Assembly: GCA_032207245.1 (NCBI GenBank)
Contig: CM063503.1
Location: forward strand, 104,028,387 to 104,092,386
DNA length: 64,000 nt
DNA from: Pardosa pseudoannulata
Taxonomy: Eukaryota; Arthropoda; Arachnida; Araneae; Lycosidae
Direction: 5' to 3'
Positions within the stretch are counted from its first letter, which is position 1. Each line of letters starts with the position of its first letter. The notes under the pieces were generated by a model. The model was not told the origin of the DNA. It saw nothing but the letters and a program-made list of their open reading frames with translations, and did no database searches. Shown here piece by piece: positions 10,601-22,000 of the stretch. A program made the position numbers and the translations under genes.

Positions 10601-13161
10601 TAACTGGAAGCTTATTTGGAAACATTAAAAAATGGTAATTCTCTAACATTTCTTCATTTTCTCATATTGCTTTATTTTTTTTGAGTTTGTATGCATTATT
10701 AAATGTACCAGACAAATATAAAAAAGCATGTGCTTAGTGACTGATCAAAAATGGAAATGCGTAAATGCAAATTATTATATAAATTATATACACGTTTATA
10801 TTCGAGCATGCATTCATAATTCCGTATATATGTACACACATACATAAATTTTAAAAAAGCCAAAATTCTTTTCCCTCAAACAATCCTTCATAGCATAATT
10901 ACGAATATCACAACTAATATATCCAAAACATAAACGCATTAGCTCCAAGAGGACGAAAGACCGATAAAAAATTCAAATACTTGATATTATACTCATGTTT
11001 CCTATAAATCGATTCCGGGTCACATAGGCCAATTATATGATATTACAAAGTAATAACAGAAAATGGTTCTTAATAGTCACATCAGATATTTTACAAGTTA
11101 CCGAAAAAATTATCTCTATACGTGACTGGGTTGTTTAAACAGATTATCAACTAAATTCATATTAAAGTTAATTTTGCTTATCTAATTTAATTTTGTACGA
11201 GTGTAATTATAATCTGTCTCTCTTTTATCTTTTAAATAAGGTATTATTGGAATTTTTTAGCAATTATTTTCAATATTTAGTTGACATCTTTCTACAATTA
11301 AGTATTTCCATCAGTTAAGTCTTTTGCACTTACTGTTTGTCATTTTAACCTTCAAAGCTAATTCAAAAGTTTCTAGAATTTCTTTTAGGGTCTTATTTTT
11401 CCTCCATGCTATGCTTATAAACAATTGTCAGTAATTTGTTACTTTAACCTTCGATATGTAACCTCGTGTGAATCGAAGACATGCATAAATATTTTTTACA
11501 GTATTCATAAGCAATGGTTTGAAAATAAATAACTCAGCCATAAAAAAGAACCACACACGTTGATCATTGTATTAATATTAAGCGATACCTTTATAGCGAA
11601 CTTTGTTTTAGTTCTATAATCTAATACTCAAAGACGCACAAAGAAAAAATGCGAAAGTCATTAACATGTCAGTAAAATCATGTGAAAGATATATAAGAAA
11701 TATAATGTATAAGAATGAGTGCAGTAACAAGGCAATTTGGCGGTTTTCAAAGACGAAGGGGTTCTCGTCATGATTAAAAACAATAAAATGAAATCAGAAA
11801 TTATACATTTATGATAGAAAAGATTTAGGTTGCAATTGCACAATGAAGAAACTATGAAGAAAATTTTCTATCAAGCGGCAGCTTCCACAAGATTTAAGGA
11901 GAAAGAGAAAATAAAATACGAAGAATTTGAGCGATGCAAGTTTATGTGTCAGTAGTAAATTATACCATGTTCCTATCATTGAAAAGATAAGTAGTAGGTT
12001 TCACTTTTTTTCAACTGAAGACAGTCATTTTTTGCAGCCCTTTGACCTAGATCGTAGGACAACTGCAGGAAAGGGGGGGAAAAGTGTTACCTGTCTCCTA
12101 AACCAAAGAAAAGAAAACTTAACGATGCCATTGTTGGCTTTCACAAACTTAAAGCAAAGCAGAGGAAGGGGGCAACAGCTGACTGCTCATTGTCCTAAGC
12201 TTTAACTCAGAGTGACTAGGACTACTGGTTTATCCATCAGAGATGACCTGACGAACAAGAATGCCATTTCCCTTTATATATTGCGTGACCTGGGGGGAAA
12301 TGTTTGCAAGCAGCTCTAGCGTGTTCAGGAACTTTCAATTTTTCATGTTCTCGTAATGGGTATTTCGTAATCAATGACTGAACCTTTTCTCAAAATGCAT
12401 TACGAGGAAGAAATTGCTTACGAAAAATAATTCATACCAAACATATTCTTAAAAGATAATTTAAATCGCATTTTCTACTCTACTTATTGAACAAAAAAAA
12501 AAGTACAAGAAAAACTTTCTCAAACTGATAGTCTGAAATATGTATAGAATTAAAATTGGCGCCTCAACATTCCCCCAGAAAACACAATAAAAAATTTTTT
12601 TAATTAACTTCTATGGTATTTTTCTGCGAGACTTATAACCCTAGACTTTGAACAAATATTTCTTAACTTTTTAAATCAGAATTATAACAGAATTATTTTC
12701 ATGGTGCTCAAAATAGTCAAGTGCTAGATAAATTTACTGAAGAACTAGGTAGCACAGTTCAAATTTGTTTTCTTAATGATTAGAACAGATGATATTCGCA
12801 CAACTATTATGCTGAGATTTGGAAGAGATTATTGGTTAGTCTCATTGAAAACCTATATATTTGTAGCCCTTCAGAATTTGCTTTAACCAGTCACCGTCTA
12901 CTTTGTTCTTGAGTTGACTTGGAGCCCTCTTAAACTCTTTAGGATTATGATCAAAGCAATTATCCAAAATGTTAAAATTACTATATTATTTTAATGTCGA
13001 TCTTATTGAACTATTTATTACTCATTTCAATATTTTATGCACACAAAATAACACCAGTAACATGTTTGCAATATAAGTTGTTCTTACAATCGCTCTGATA
13101 CGTTCTCTACATATTTCCTTCTTATAAAAAGTGAGCGAGGTCAATAATTCGAGAAGTCTTC

Positions 13162-13166
<5 letters not shown>
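10601..13166. other. AT-rich stretch, no gene identified
   Basis: A 92-codon frame at 11927-12205 overlaps a GC-richer patch (about 12030-12320), but no domain, signal peptide or repeat is recognisable in its translation. I would not call it a gene without a transcript. Confidence 0.4.

Positions 13167-13228
<62 letters not shown>
13167..13228. repeat. Poly-A tract of 62 bases
   Basis: An uninterrupted run of 62 A. No recognisable retroposed sequence precedes it, so a SINE, LINE or processed-gene tail cannot be shown. Confidence 0.95.
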
Positions 13229-13230
<2 letters not shown>

Positions 13231-13497
13231 TTTTCTTAATTGCCAGTTAGTTGTTACCATCTACAATTGACTCTGAATATAAAAACCTTGCCCTAATATC
13301 AGTATCAGTATGGATACATCCTTTTGGGAAATTTAAACCAAAAGACATCCATTAAGCCAAAAGAGGAAATGCGAGTGTTTTGTGCAAAAGTATGGGTTAC
13401 CTTCGTATAGAAAAAAACTCTTCAAAAATGAAACTATGAGAAATACATCATTAGAAACTAAAATAAATTTGCGAAATTTATTTTAGTTTCGTTGGGG

Positions 13498-13549
13498 TTT
13501 TAGTTTAGTCGGGATGTTTTAAAAAATAAAACATCCCAACTAAAATAAA
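13498..13549. repeat. Near-perfect hairpin around ATGTTTTA/TAAAACAT
   Basis: Arms 13498-13521 and 13527-13549 pair over 23 positions with about two mismatches around a 5-A loop. A flanking direct repeat (ACTAAAATAAATTTG at about 13457 and 13539) suggests a duplication with inversion. Confidence 0.75.
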
Positions 13550-13616
13550 TTTGTCAATTTTTCTTTCAAGATTTAAACCAACGGCTGTTTTGATGTTGGT
13601 GATACAAGACGCAGTC

Positions 13617-13644
<28 letters not shown>
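13617..13644. repeat. Poly-A tract of 28 bases
   Basis: A run of A lying 390 bp after the 62-base run. Its reverse complement gives an artificial phenylalanine-rich frame. Confidence 0.9.
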
Positions 13645-13649
<5 letters not shown>

Positions 13650-15555
13650 AATGAACAATTTATCCTTGCATAGTCGAAATAAAACAGATTAGGTTGAAAC
13701 AAATGAGCACCATGTGATTACATTGCGTAATACTGAGGTTTAACGCATCAAAATCATACACCGAAGGTCGTGAAAAACAGAAAACCTCAAAAGAAGTGAG
13801 TAACCGCCCTCCACAATACCACAATTATGTACTCATTGAACAATTACACCCACTGAGGGAAAGGTTCTAGTTCAGAGATTGTGTATGACAAGCCACAGCT
13901 GAAAACCTTTCCACCAACACGGCCTAAGTACTAGTAACTGTGTCATACAGGAAATGAAACGGTTGAAGGAGTACCTGAACAAAACTAAACAAAAAGGATG
14001 CTATACTGAATACCCTCGCGCACACCTGGGATGTTAGGTGCAAATACACGTACATAATTCATAGAGACCCTTAATGTATTTTTACCAAAAATGGGAGAAA
14101 ATATGTTGAATTCCTGGTTATTTCATGACTTATGAATAAGTCATACAAACGCTATTTCCGAAGCTTCGCAACTTATATCTTAACTTCCTGATGAATGTAT
14201 TGGCTCTCATTAAAGAAGGATTTTAATTCAAATTAGCCGATAGAGAATTTATAGTAATTATATATACTATAACTTCAATTTATAGTAATTATATATACAT
14301 TCCCCATTCTTAAAAAAATATATAACCAAATATTTTAAGTTAATTCCATGTTTTACACTGTTTATTTGATATAATACTAAATTATTCGAACAAGATACAT
14401 GACAGCAAAAAACTTAGGGGAAAGAAGCATTAATCTACATAAAAAATGTTTTCTTAAATTTTATTTATGATAAAAATTTGAATTTATAAATATTATTTAG
14501 AACTTATAACTGTAATATACAATTGCAACTATTAGTTCATACAAAGAAAAAAAACTGTCGAAAATGGAGCTTCAATTTTTTAAAAATTAACCCCTTACGA
14601 CATATAATATTAAAATATAATTAGTCATAAAGGAAAACTGTAGCTTTATAGCCGTATTGTAAGATGAATACATAGTTATTTGTCAAGCTCACCATTTCCC
14701 AATAATTGAAGACATAGAAAAAACACATAGAAAAAATATTTAAAAATAAAAACCCTGTTTCTCTTATTCGCAAATATTTTCCACCCAGTTTACACATTCT
14801 ATAACATTATATCATACATCACATTTCTTCGATGATACATTCCTAGGAAAGATTTAAAAGAGAAAATCTTGCTCCGAAATCAACCTTTAGTTAAAGCCTT
14901 TATCTATGACAGCTCAAATTAAGCACCGGCCATCTAAGTAGTGAAGTGTAATTTTCATCAACCCAACTTCAACCGGTTACTTTTTTTTTTACTAGCTATT
15001 CATTCAACGCCAGTAGCGAAATATACTTTAAGCAAACACGTTAAGATTTCACGAAATTCCATGCGCTTGATTGACAATAGCATAATAACCCATTTCTTTT
15101 TACTTCAGAGAAACCAATTGTTGATATAATGAATATCATTAACAAGTAAAGAATGTTATTATTGAAATAGTCCCTCATTGTAATATGAATGTATTGTTAC
15201 ACAATAATGAAATTCACTTTTTAAAAAAGCTCTTTATGATTACATCCGAAAATAGAGAATAAATAGTGAAACTTTTCGGTATCTGTTTCAGTGTAGCAAT
15301 ATCATTATACTATTATAGGGTTTATACTCATTTGGTCATTATTGGGTTACTCATTTGGTCGGATGAAAAAAAAAAAGTACCTACTGACACGGCAGCATAG
15401 TATTCTACATTAGGTTATTACATTCTATATTGCTTTTATTCTGTATCATTTTTGTATAAAGAGTTCGAGTCCCAGAGGGTTTTGAGAAAACACTGTCGAA
15501 GAATACCGGACAGTGCAACCGAGCTCTATCTACATGGATACGAAAAGACCCAAGC
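13645..15555. other. AT-rich stretch with a 22-bp tandem duplicate
   Basis: AATTTATAGTAATTATATATAC is present at 14246-14267 and again at 14277-14298. A B-box-like GTTCGAGTCCC near 15464-15474 may be an isolated SINE or tRNA relic. No gene is seen. Confidence 0.5.
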
Positions 15556-15559
15556 AGCA

Positions 15560-15617
15560 ATATAGCGCTTCTTGGGATTTATCGATTTTATGTCGATAAA
15601 TCCCAAGAGGCGATATA
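15560..15617. repeat. Long hairpin with TTTATCGA/TCGATAAA core
   Basis: CTTGGGATTTATCGA at 15571-15585 pairs perfectly with TCGATAAATCCCAAG at 15593-15607 around a 7-base loop. Pairing extends outward with a few mismatches (GCGCTT against AGGCG, then ATATA). It could be a tiny foldback element or a transcribed hairpin. Confidence 0.8.
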
Positions 15618-15860
15618 TCCCTCCTTCTATTTTATATTCTAAACATATATTCTTCAATATTTCACTATTATTATAATATTGTGCCCATTGTAAAATGTAT
15701 TATTTACGTAAAAATAGGAACTGTGTGATATACTTGCATTAGTAAATCTGAGCACATGTGACTTCGACAGTCGATGGCGCACCATTAGTGATCCACTACG
15801 CTCGAAATATGCTGGGTTTTCGCGATATAAAAACTGCACAGCGCGATTGCACTGTTAGGG

Positions 15861-16038
15861 TTTTGTTTGGTTTTGGAGTGCTACGGTCTACTTTTTGCAA
15901 TATGAGGGCTAATGAGACCGGGACCTACTGCTTAAAGCCGATTACGAACGGCTACGAACATCCATGCCATTGTGGGATTCGAACCCACGAACTCCTGTTC
16001 CGAAGGTCAGCACCCTAACCATCCGGCCATCGTTCGGC
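15861..16038 (-). mobile_element. tRNA-derived SINE with 13-bp target duplication
   Basis: On the minus strand the head is GCCGAACGATGGCCGGATGG, with B box GGGTTCGAATCCCAC, the central block CCGTTCGTAATCGGCTTTAA and the tail ending CCAAAACCAAAC. It is flanked by TGCACTGTTAGGG (15848-15860) and TGCGCTGTTAGGG (16039-16051). Good preservation indicates a relatively young insertion. Confidence 0.93.
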
Positions 16039-16051
16039 TGCGCTGTTAGGG

Positions 16052-16740
16052 ACTCAAACAGTTAAGCAAACTTTTGGAATATACTTACTGTATATTAAAA
16101 TTTTACTGTTTATGTATAGTATAACGTAAACCTACATGATAATATAAACAAAAAAAGTAAAACATTTATTCTATTCACAGAGTTCATACTCAATGCTCGG
16201 AATAAAAAATATCCTACAACACGACATCATAGCAAGGCCGTTTTAGTTATAGCAGCTTTTTTATTGGTTTTATTCCAAATAATTTTTGAGTAATGTGTAG
16301 ACTGATGCAGCGTTACTACAGCTAACTTTCTGAATACAGTTACTGTACATATGAATTTTACTGTTCATGTACATTATAATAGGAGCTGACAATATAAAAT
16401 TACCAAAAAAGATTTTTTAATTTACATTATGAAGTTGGTTACCCATTTATATTGCATCAAAATAAAGATTGCAATAACAAATAAAAACACATACTATATC
16501 TGCAATAAAAAAGTATCAGAGAAACTTATTTGTTATTTGTTATCAAATGGCTTGGATATGAATACTATTAAATATGTGCAATAATAACTATTCGGAAAGG
16601 AGAAAAAGGCGGGGGCAACAATAAAAAAATACCTTCACATTAAGCAAAAGCAATTTTAAAGACTTTCTTCACATTGGGGAAAAATAAGTTTTAAAGCACT
16701 TTAAAGCACCATATGAACCCTGTATTACTTTATGCGCTCT
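16052..16740. other. AT-rich stretch with a weak direct duplication
   Basis: The segment around 16078-16150 resembles 16325-16400 (shared pieces: TTACTGTA, TTTTACTGTT, ATGTA, ACAATATAAA). This may be a diverged duplication or two relics of one element. Confidence 0.4.
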
Positions 16741-16905
16741 ATTCGGCATAGCAGTTAACTCTACGCTTGCCATACTGGAGGATGAGTTCGAATCCGGCGT
16801 AAAGCTTAGTTGTCTATTCATAAGGAGCGAAGTTGACTACCCGAAATGGTGATTATTCCGTAAATAAAGTGTCAACAAGTCAGCGGAGCTGTATGGATGA
16901 TGTAC
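16741..16905 (+). repeat. tRNA-like SINE head of a second family
   Basis: A B box (GAGTTCGAATCCGGC) at about 16785-16799 is preceded by a weak A-box-like region (TAGCAGTTAACTCTACGC). The downstream body (AAGCTTAGTTGTCTATTCAT and onward) does not match the common SINE body of this window. A second tRNA-derived family is therefore likely. No target duplication was identified. Confidence 0.45.
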
Positions 16906-16982
16906 CCCGAATTGGAAAAGTAATGACGAAAAATTATCAAATTCTAGCATTCATATTTAATCTTAATTGAGTATAGAAATTT

Positions 16983-17023
16983 GTTCATATAGTCCAAAGT
17001 AGAAAGCTTTGCACTATATGAAC
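16983..17023. repeat. Short hairpin GTTCATATAGT/ACTATATGAAC
   Basis: An 11-bp perfect outer stem is followed by CCAAAG/CTTTG pairing. It is an isolated small inverted repeat. Confidence 0.65.
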
Positions 17024-17290
17024 AGTTTGGAATACTTTAACTTTTGCTTGTGAATCTCCACAAGCATGAGCAAAGTGGTAAAGATTGTAACATCAGTAAT
17101 TTGAATTTATGAATTCTTGACCATGAGAACTTTTCCTCTTTCCTTAAGGAAAGTACATGCTTGGAGCATGGGTGCAACTTCACCGAGCTCCGTGGCGCAT
17201 TTCAAAAAGTGGCTAAGAAGTGGTGTTTAAATTCTAAGTGATCGAGTTTTTTATATTCTTGAAAAAAAAAAAGTCTGTCGAGAAAAATAT

Positions 17291-17351
17291 ATTCGTATGC
17301 CTAAAATTTGTAGCAATTGAGATCAAGGATTTTCGTATGCCTAAAATTTGT
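17291..17351. repeat. 20-bp direct repeat, 40-bp period
   Basis: TTCGTATGCCTAAAATTTGT occurs at 17292-17311 and exactly again at 17332-17351. The 20 bp between them share little with the repeat. Confidence 0.8.
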
Positions 17352-17490
17352 GATAAATCAATCCAATTTGATAAAGGGTATTGCGACTGCTAGGTCTTAT
17401 AGGTGCCAAGTTTAATATTAAAAAACAGTGTTTCACTGTGAAGGCATAATAGTGCGATATCATACAAACTCTATATTCAAGGCGTAATAT

Positions 17491-17612
17491 GCCGGACGAT
17501 GGCTGAATTTTCGGTACCACCGAATCGGTAAGGTGCTGCGTCCCCTGTACCAGAGTCCGAGTTTTCGAATCCACTGTCGACAACAATATTTCTTGCCGTT
17601 AGGAATCAGAAG
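17491..17612 (+). repeat. SINE head with internal insertion, 3' part lost
   Basis: The head GCCGGACGATGGCTGAAT is followed by about 17 extra bases containing the palindrome TTCGGTACCACCGAA. The normal series CGGTAAGGTGCTG and a B-box relic (GTTTTCGAATCC) then follow. Only a trace of the central block (GCCGTTAGGAATCAG) remains. The tail is missing. Confidence 0.7.
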
Positions 17613-17890
17613 GGATAAGTAAAAGAAGAAGAGATGCAATAAAAAAAGTAATAACTGTCGTTAATATCTTTTAAGAAACCTATAGTACTCAAGATTTTAT
17701 ATATATAAAATTTGCGACTAAAAAAAATTTTTTTTTTCAAAATTTTCTCTTGAAACTTTTAATGCTTGAAATAAATACTGAAATGTATTTCCAATAGCTG
17801 TTAACTCAGTAACAAACTGTTCTTAAAAAGAAAAAAATTAAGTCGGCTTATTACTCTGAAATTTTGCTATTAGAATTAAGTATTAATTCT
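17613..17890. other. AT-rich stretch, nothing recognised
   Basis: No coding or repeat signal beyond A and T runs. Confidence 0.45.
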
Positions 17891-17959
17891 TTATATATAT
17901 AATATATATATATATATATAATATATATATAATATATATATATTATATATATATATAAT
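17891..17959. repeat. (TA)n microsatellite with AAT interruptions
   Basis: About 69 bp of TA repeats are broken by single-base shifts, making nested palindromes. Confidence 0.95.
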
Positions 17960-18826
17960 GTATGTGTTAAGTTTTAATTCCTATACACATATCCCATAGA
18001 ACTTAATTATAAAACAATAAACGCTTTACATGAGATTGCAAATAGAAAAATAAATTAATGAACCATTAAATGCCTTTACACCTTAAAGGATACAACTGCT
18101 TCATGAAACATTTGATCTAAACAGATCTATGATATGAAGATCCTAACATGATACATGCATGCGCATCAGATAAAACCATCGGTAAAAAAAATAGGAAACA
18201 CCCTTTCCTGAGGCAATCAATAACAATCTATCAGAATTCTTAGAATCACAGGGAATCTAATAACCCAGAGATCATAAAAAACAGAGAGCTCGAATTAAAA
18301 TCAAACAAAGGAGAGATTCATACTCCTTTGAAAAGTGATGCGCACTAATTAGGTCAGTTCGCCAATTTAAGAAGATCCAGTCACAACGGAAGATTCTGGT
18401 AAGATGCCGACCATACAGCTGGGGGTTAAGAGGAACAGGATTTGACGATATATCTTTCATCACTTGTCGTGGGATAAGAAATTATATATCTAAACAACAA
18501 ATAAAAAAAAGGTGATTATAGACATAAGAGCTGATTTATAACGTAGCGGAAAACCTATAAAGCAGAAAAGGTTATGAAGTAGAAAAATTTAATGATAGAT
18601 AGTAATTGTTTTTCACACGCGTTAAACAATAGGTAAAACATGTCAATATTAGAGCTTAAATCTTCTCAGTCCCTATTACGATGGAGAAATATGATTTAGC
18701 GACAACACGAGAAATATATTTTCATATCAGTTGCTAATATATTTAACATAATATATATAAGTCTTTATATTAGTTAGTTTAATACAATATAAGTGTTTTA
18801 TGAATTACGAAAGAAAATCTTTGGAA
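17960..18826. other. AT-rich stretch, no gene seen
   Basis: A 63-codon minus frame at 18272-18463 has no recognisable domain. A small CAAAGGAG/CTCCTTTG hairpin lies near 18303-18332. Confidence 0.45.
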
Positions 18827-18869
18827 GAATGAATGAATGAATGAATGAATAAATAAATGAATGAATGAA

Positions 18870-18922
<53 letters not shown>

Positions 18923-18950
18923 ATACATATATATACACGCGCGCGAGCGC
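18827..18950. repeat. Compound microsatellite: (GAAT)n, (TA)n, AC-rich, CG-rich
   Basis: GAAT repeats run to about 18873, followed by TA repeats to about 18911, then ACACACATACATACAT, and last CGCGCGCGAGCGC. The final alternating purine-pyrimidine run is unusual in so AT-rich a window. Confidence 0.95.
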
Positions 18951-18979
18951 ATAAAGCAAGGCTAATACTGATAACGCAA

Positions 18980-19090
18980 AGACGCAAATGCGTACAACTT
19001 CTTTAAAGTTACAAAGAAGCTTCTCTTTGCACTGTGAAAAGATTTTTTTCTCTTTGTAACTTTCATTTTTCTTTTACACTTGCGTAAAGT
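18980..19090. repeat. Imperfect inverted repeat with 13-bp perfect core
   Basis: AAAGTTACAAAGA (19005-19017) is the reverse complement of TCTTTGTAACTTT (19051-19063). Outer flanks also pair loosely (GACGCAAATGCGTACA against TTTACACTTGCGTAAA). The size and symmetry suggest a short foldback element, but no target duplication was clear. Confidence 0.55.
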
Positions 19091-22000
19091 TTAAAAAATT
19101 TTTTTTTTTTTTTTTTTGATATTTTTCATTCGTTTCCGCAATGCTACAGAGAGATACGATAAAATGTCTTAAACCCCAATCAAATGATTTTGATACAATA
19201 CACAAACTACGTCTCCCATTTAGGACTTGAGTTGAATTTCACATTTATTTACACTATATTCTTGTGTAATTATAAGCCAAGGAATCTTAATCACTAGGTT
19301 AGTGAAAACAATCATCTTTCTATCATAAGCATTATATTGACATAACATATATATCCTCTCTCAGAACTAAATGCAATCAAGTAATTAACATATCAGACCT
19401 ACAATCATACCCAATTTCAACGTAGGATTTCATCAAAGTTAAGTTTGCAATGTATATTACGTATCGCATCTGAAGTTTGAATATCAGATGGCTATCAATT
19501 AAATATCTAATTTCTTAATAATAAGATGCCTTAAAATAAAAGAAAGGATAGTTCTTTTTAAAATTGAATCTAGAAACACCCTCAACGTTTTCATTTCCTT
19601 ATAAAGTTATGTATTATTCAAGCAGTATTACTTGTTCCATGTTAAAGATATAAAAATATAAAAATTTACAAACTATGTTACATACATTTGCAGTCGCTAA
19701 TTCGCAGCTACAGACGAAAACCCAAGCTTTTAGTATCCACCGACAGTTCTTTTATTTATTTTATTGCTTGCGTTGGCAACTCTACGACCAATGTTTTACT
19801 ATGGCATAAGTAAATTTGACAATTTTACATAAACTAGGATTTTTGTTGCTCTTTCTACTAAAGATTCACTAACAGATCTGCAATTTCTGAACAGTTCGGT
19901 GAAGTTAAAAAAAGATTAATCAAATCTAATTTCTCTACATTTCATCACTTTCAAAAACAGTTACAGTGAATATAAATCTTACATCTAAGCTGAACTCGTA
20001 CTACTTTTTTGCTTTATCTGTATCGTACACAGGCGCAATCAGGAGAAAGAAAAATGATAAAGATAAAATACTTTCGTAACTCCGAAAGTTGTGTCGTTCC
20101 TATTACGTAATCCGGCGTAGCAAAAAGTTTATTATTAGACCAAGGGGAAAAATGGATTTCCAAACAATTTAAGGACCATCTTTGAAGATTTCTGACAAAT
20201 GTTGATCGATTACCAAAGAGAGACAACTCATTAAGAGATTTTCTTTCAAATTGTCGCTAAGATGAATGACTACAGCGTGTTACAAGATTCTTCAAAACAA
20301 CCACTTCGTAGAGTGAATTGATGTCCAACATTCCAAACAAGTTTCCATTTAGCGGTAACGCCTACTTTGACCGATTCTTGTCCACGAAGTTACACCCCAA
20401 AAAGTTTAAATTTTAAGAAAAATAATGAACACCCGTCTGATCTCATTCTTTTAAATAAATATGTAACAAATATTTCACACTATTGCATGGGTTTTTGTAT
20501 ATAGAAATCCTGTTAACACTATTGATCACTTTCGATAGGTGTGAATATCTATTTTCAATAACAGTAATACTTTTATGTCTTAAATTTTATCCCTCTACTC
20601 TCTTAAAAATAAATCTAGCTTTATATCTTGCGGACTATTGGTTAAAAGTAAGATTCACATGGTTTCTTACAGAGTAAAAAGTTACACAATTTATGAAATG
20701 TTAACATCAATAAACAATAGAGTGAATTTAATATATTCATATAAGTTCTTGTCTGGTAACTACCTTTTAAAAACAATCATCGCAAAATAAAATATTGGTT
20801 AATAAAGATTCTAAACTATTCAGTTTTTGAGTATATTATAGGTATACCACTTCCCCCTCGTTTCATAAAATTATTTCGCAAGAGATTTACAAGGGAATTA
20901 CTAACTTAATGTTTTAGAGTATGGCTTGAAAATAATTCATCGTGTTTGGAGATAGAAAACTTTCAATTCATAAATAATATTCATAAACCTTACGCTAACT
21001 GTAGCATTTAAAAAAATTAAAAAATGTACAGAATGTCATTTCAATACCATGTATTACTAACAGATAAAAATGCACAGAGATTTGCCAGGGGAGAAAATAA
21101 CTTGATTTTGCACCTAGAGTAAATATCGATTCAATTACAATTTTAAAAAATAAAATTTTTATATTTTTCCCAAAGAGTAAATTTGAAGCAATATTTGGGT
21201 CCAGAATTTCCATAATTTCTTTTTCTAAAAAGAAAAAAAAAAAAAGAGTTGGAAAGTCTGCTTAATAGAATGCGATATGTTGTTCTTATATTCTTACTTG
21301 TAAGTATTTATGATAGTACTACTCTTATAGCTTTCCTTTAATGAAATATCTACAAGTTAAGTATTATTCTTAACATTGACAGTCAATATCAATATGATAG
21401 TAAATGAATGAATGAGTCATGGTTTTATTACAGTACGGGTACCACGTGTTCAATATTTCGTAAATTATAAACTTATAATCAAATTCAAATAGCTCTGCAC
21501 CTTTAACAAGAAAAAATAAATTACCAATAGAAATTGCAAAAGTATAGAAATAAATTTTTCTTTGTCCTCAGTAATTTTCATGATATTTCATTAACAACAA
21601 AGCAGTCCAATACGTTTTAATTTGTGTAATGTCAACCACTGCTTATCTTACAGACAAAATTGAAAAAAAAATATTGTATTGAAACTAAAATACGTTATTC
21701 CATTTAAAAGAACTTAGAAATTTTTCTCAATCTTAACAGTGCCAATATCCGAGAACACTTAAATGATACTTACCCAAGAGATATTAAAAGCGTAGATTAT
21801 TTAAAACGAATTCTTCAAAGCAATTAACTTTTTGTTATTCACTTTTGCTACCACAAAGTTATTGAGCAATTTTTAATATTTCTTTCTCTTCAAGACCTTG
21901 ACAACATGTCATTCATACAGATATATCCCAGGAGAAAATCAAAAGATACACCCTTCGACCACACCTGACTGTAGGTTTTTATGGGAATAATTTTTCACAC

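Noticed and set aside
11927..12205. 92-codon frame as a gene
   Set aside because: Composition follows a locally GC-richer patch; there is no recognisable motif and the start codon is not ATG.
14588..14603. TTAACCCCTTACGAC as a piggyBac-type end
   Set aside because: No inverted partner was found.
15861..16038. Functional tRNA genes at the B-box-bearing loci
   Set aside because: All have the common SINE body attached, and most are flanked by target duplications. None shows a clean cloverleaf ending at the acceptor stem.
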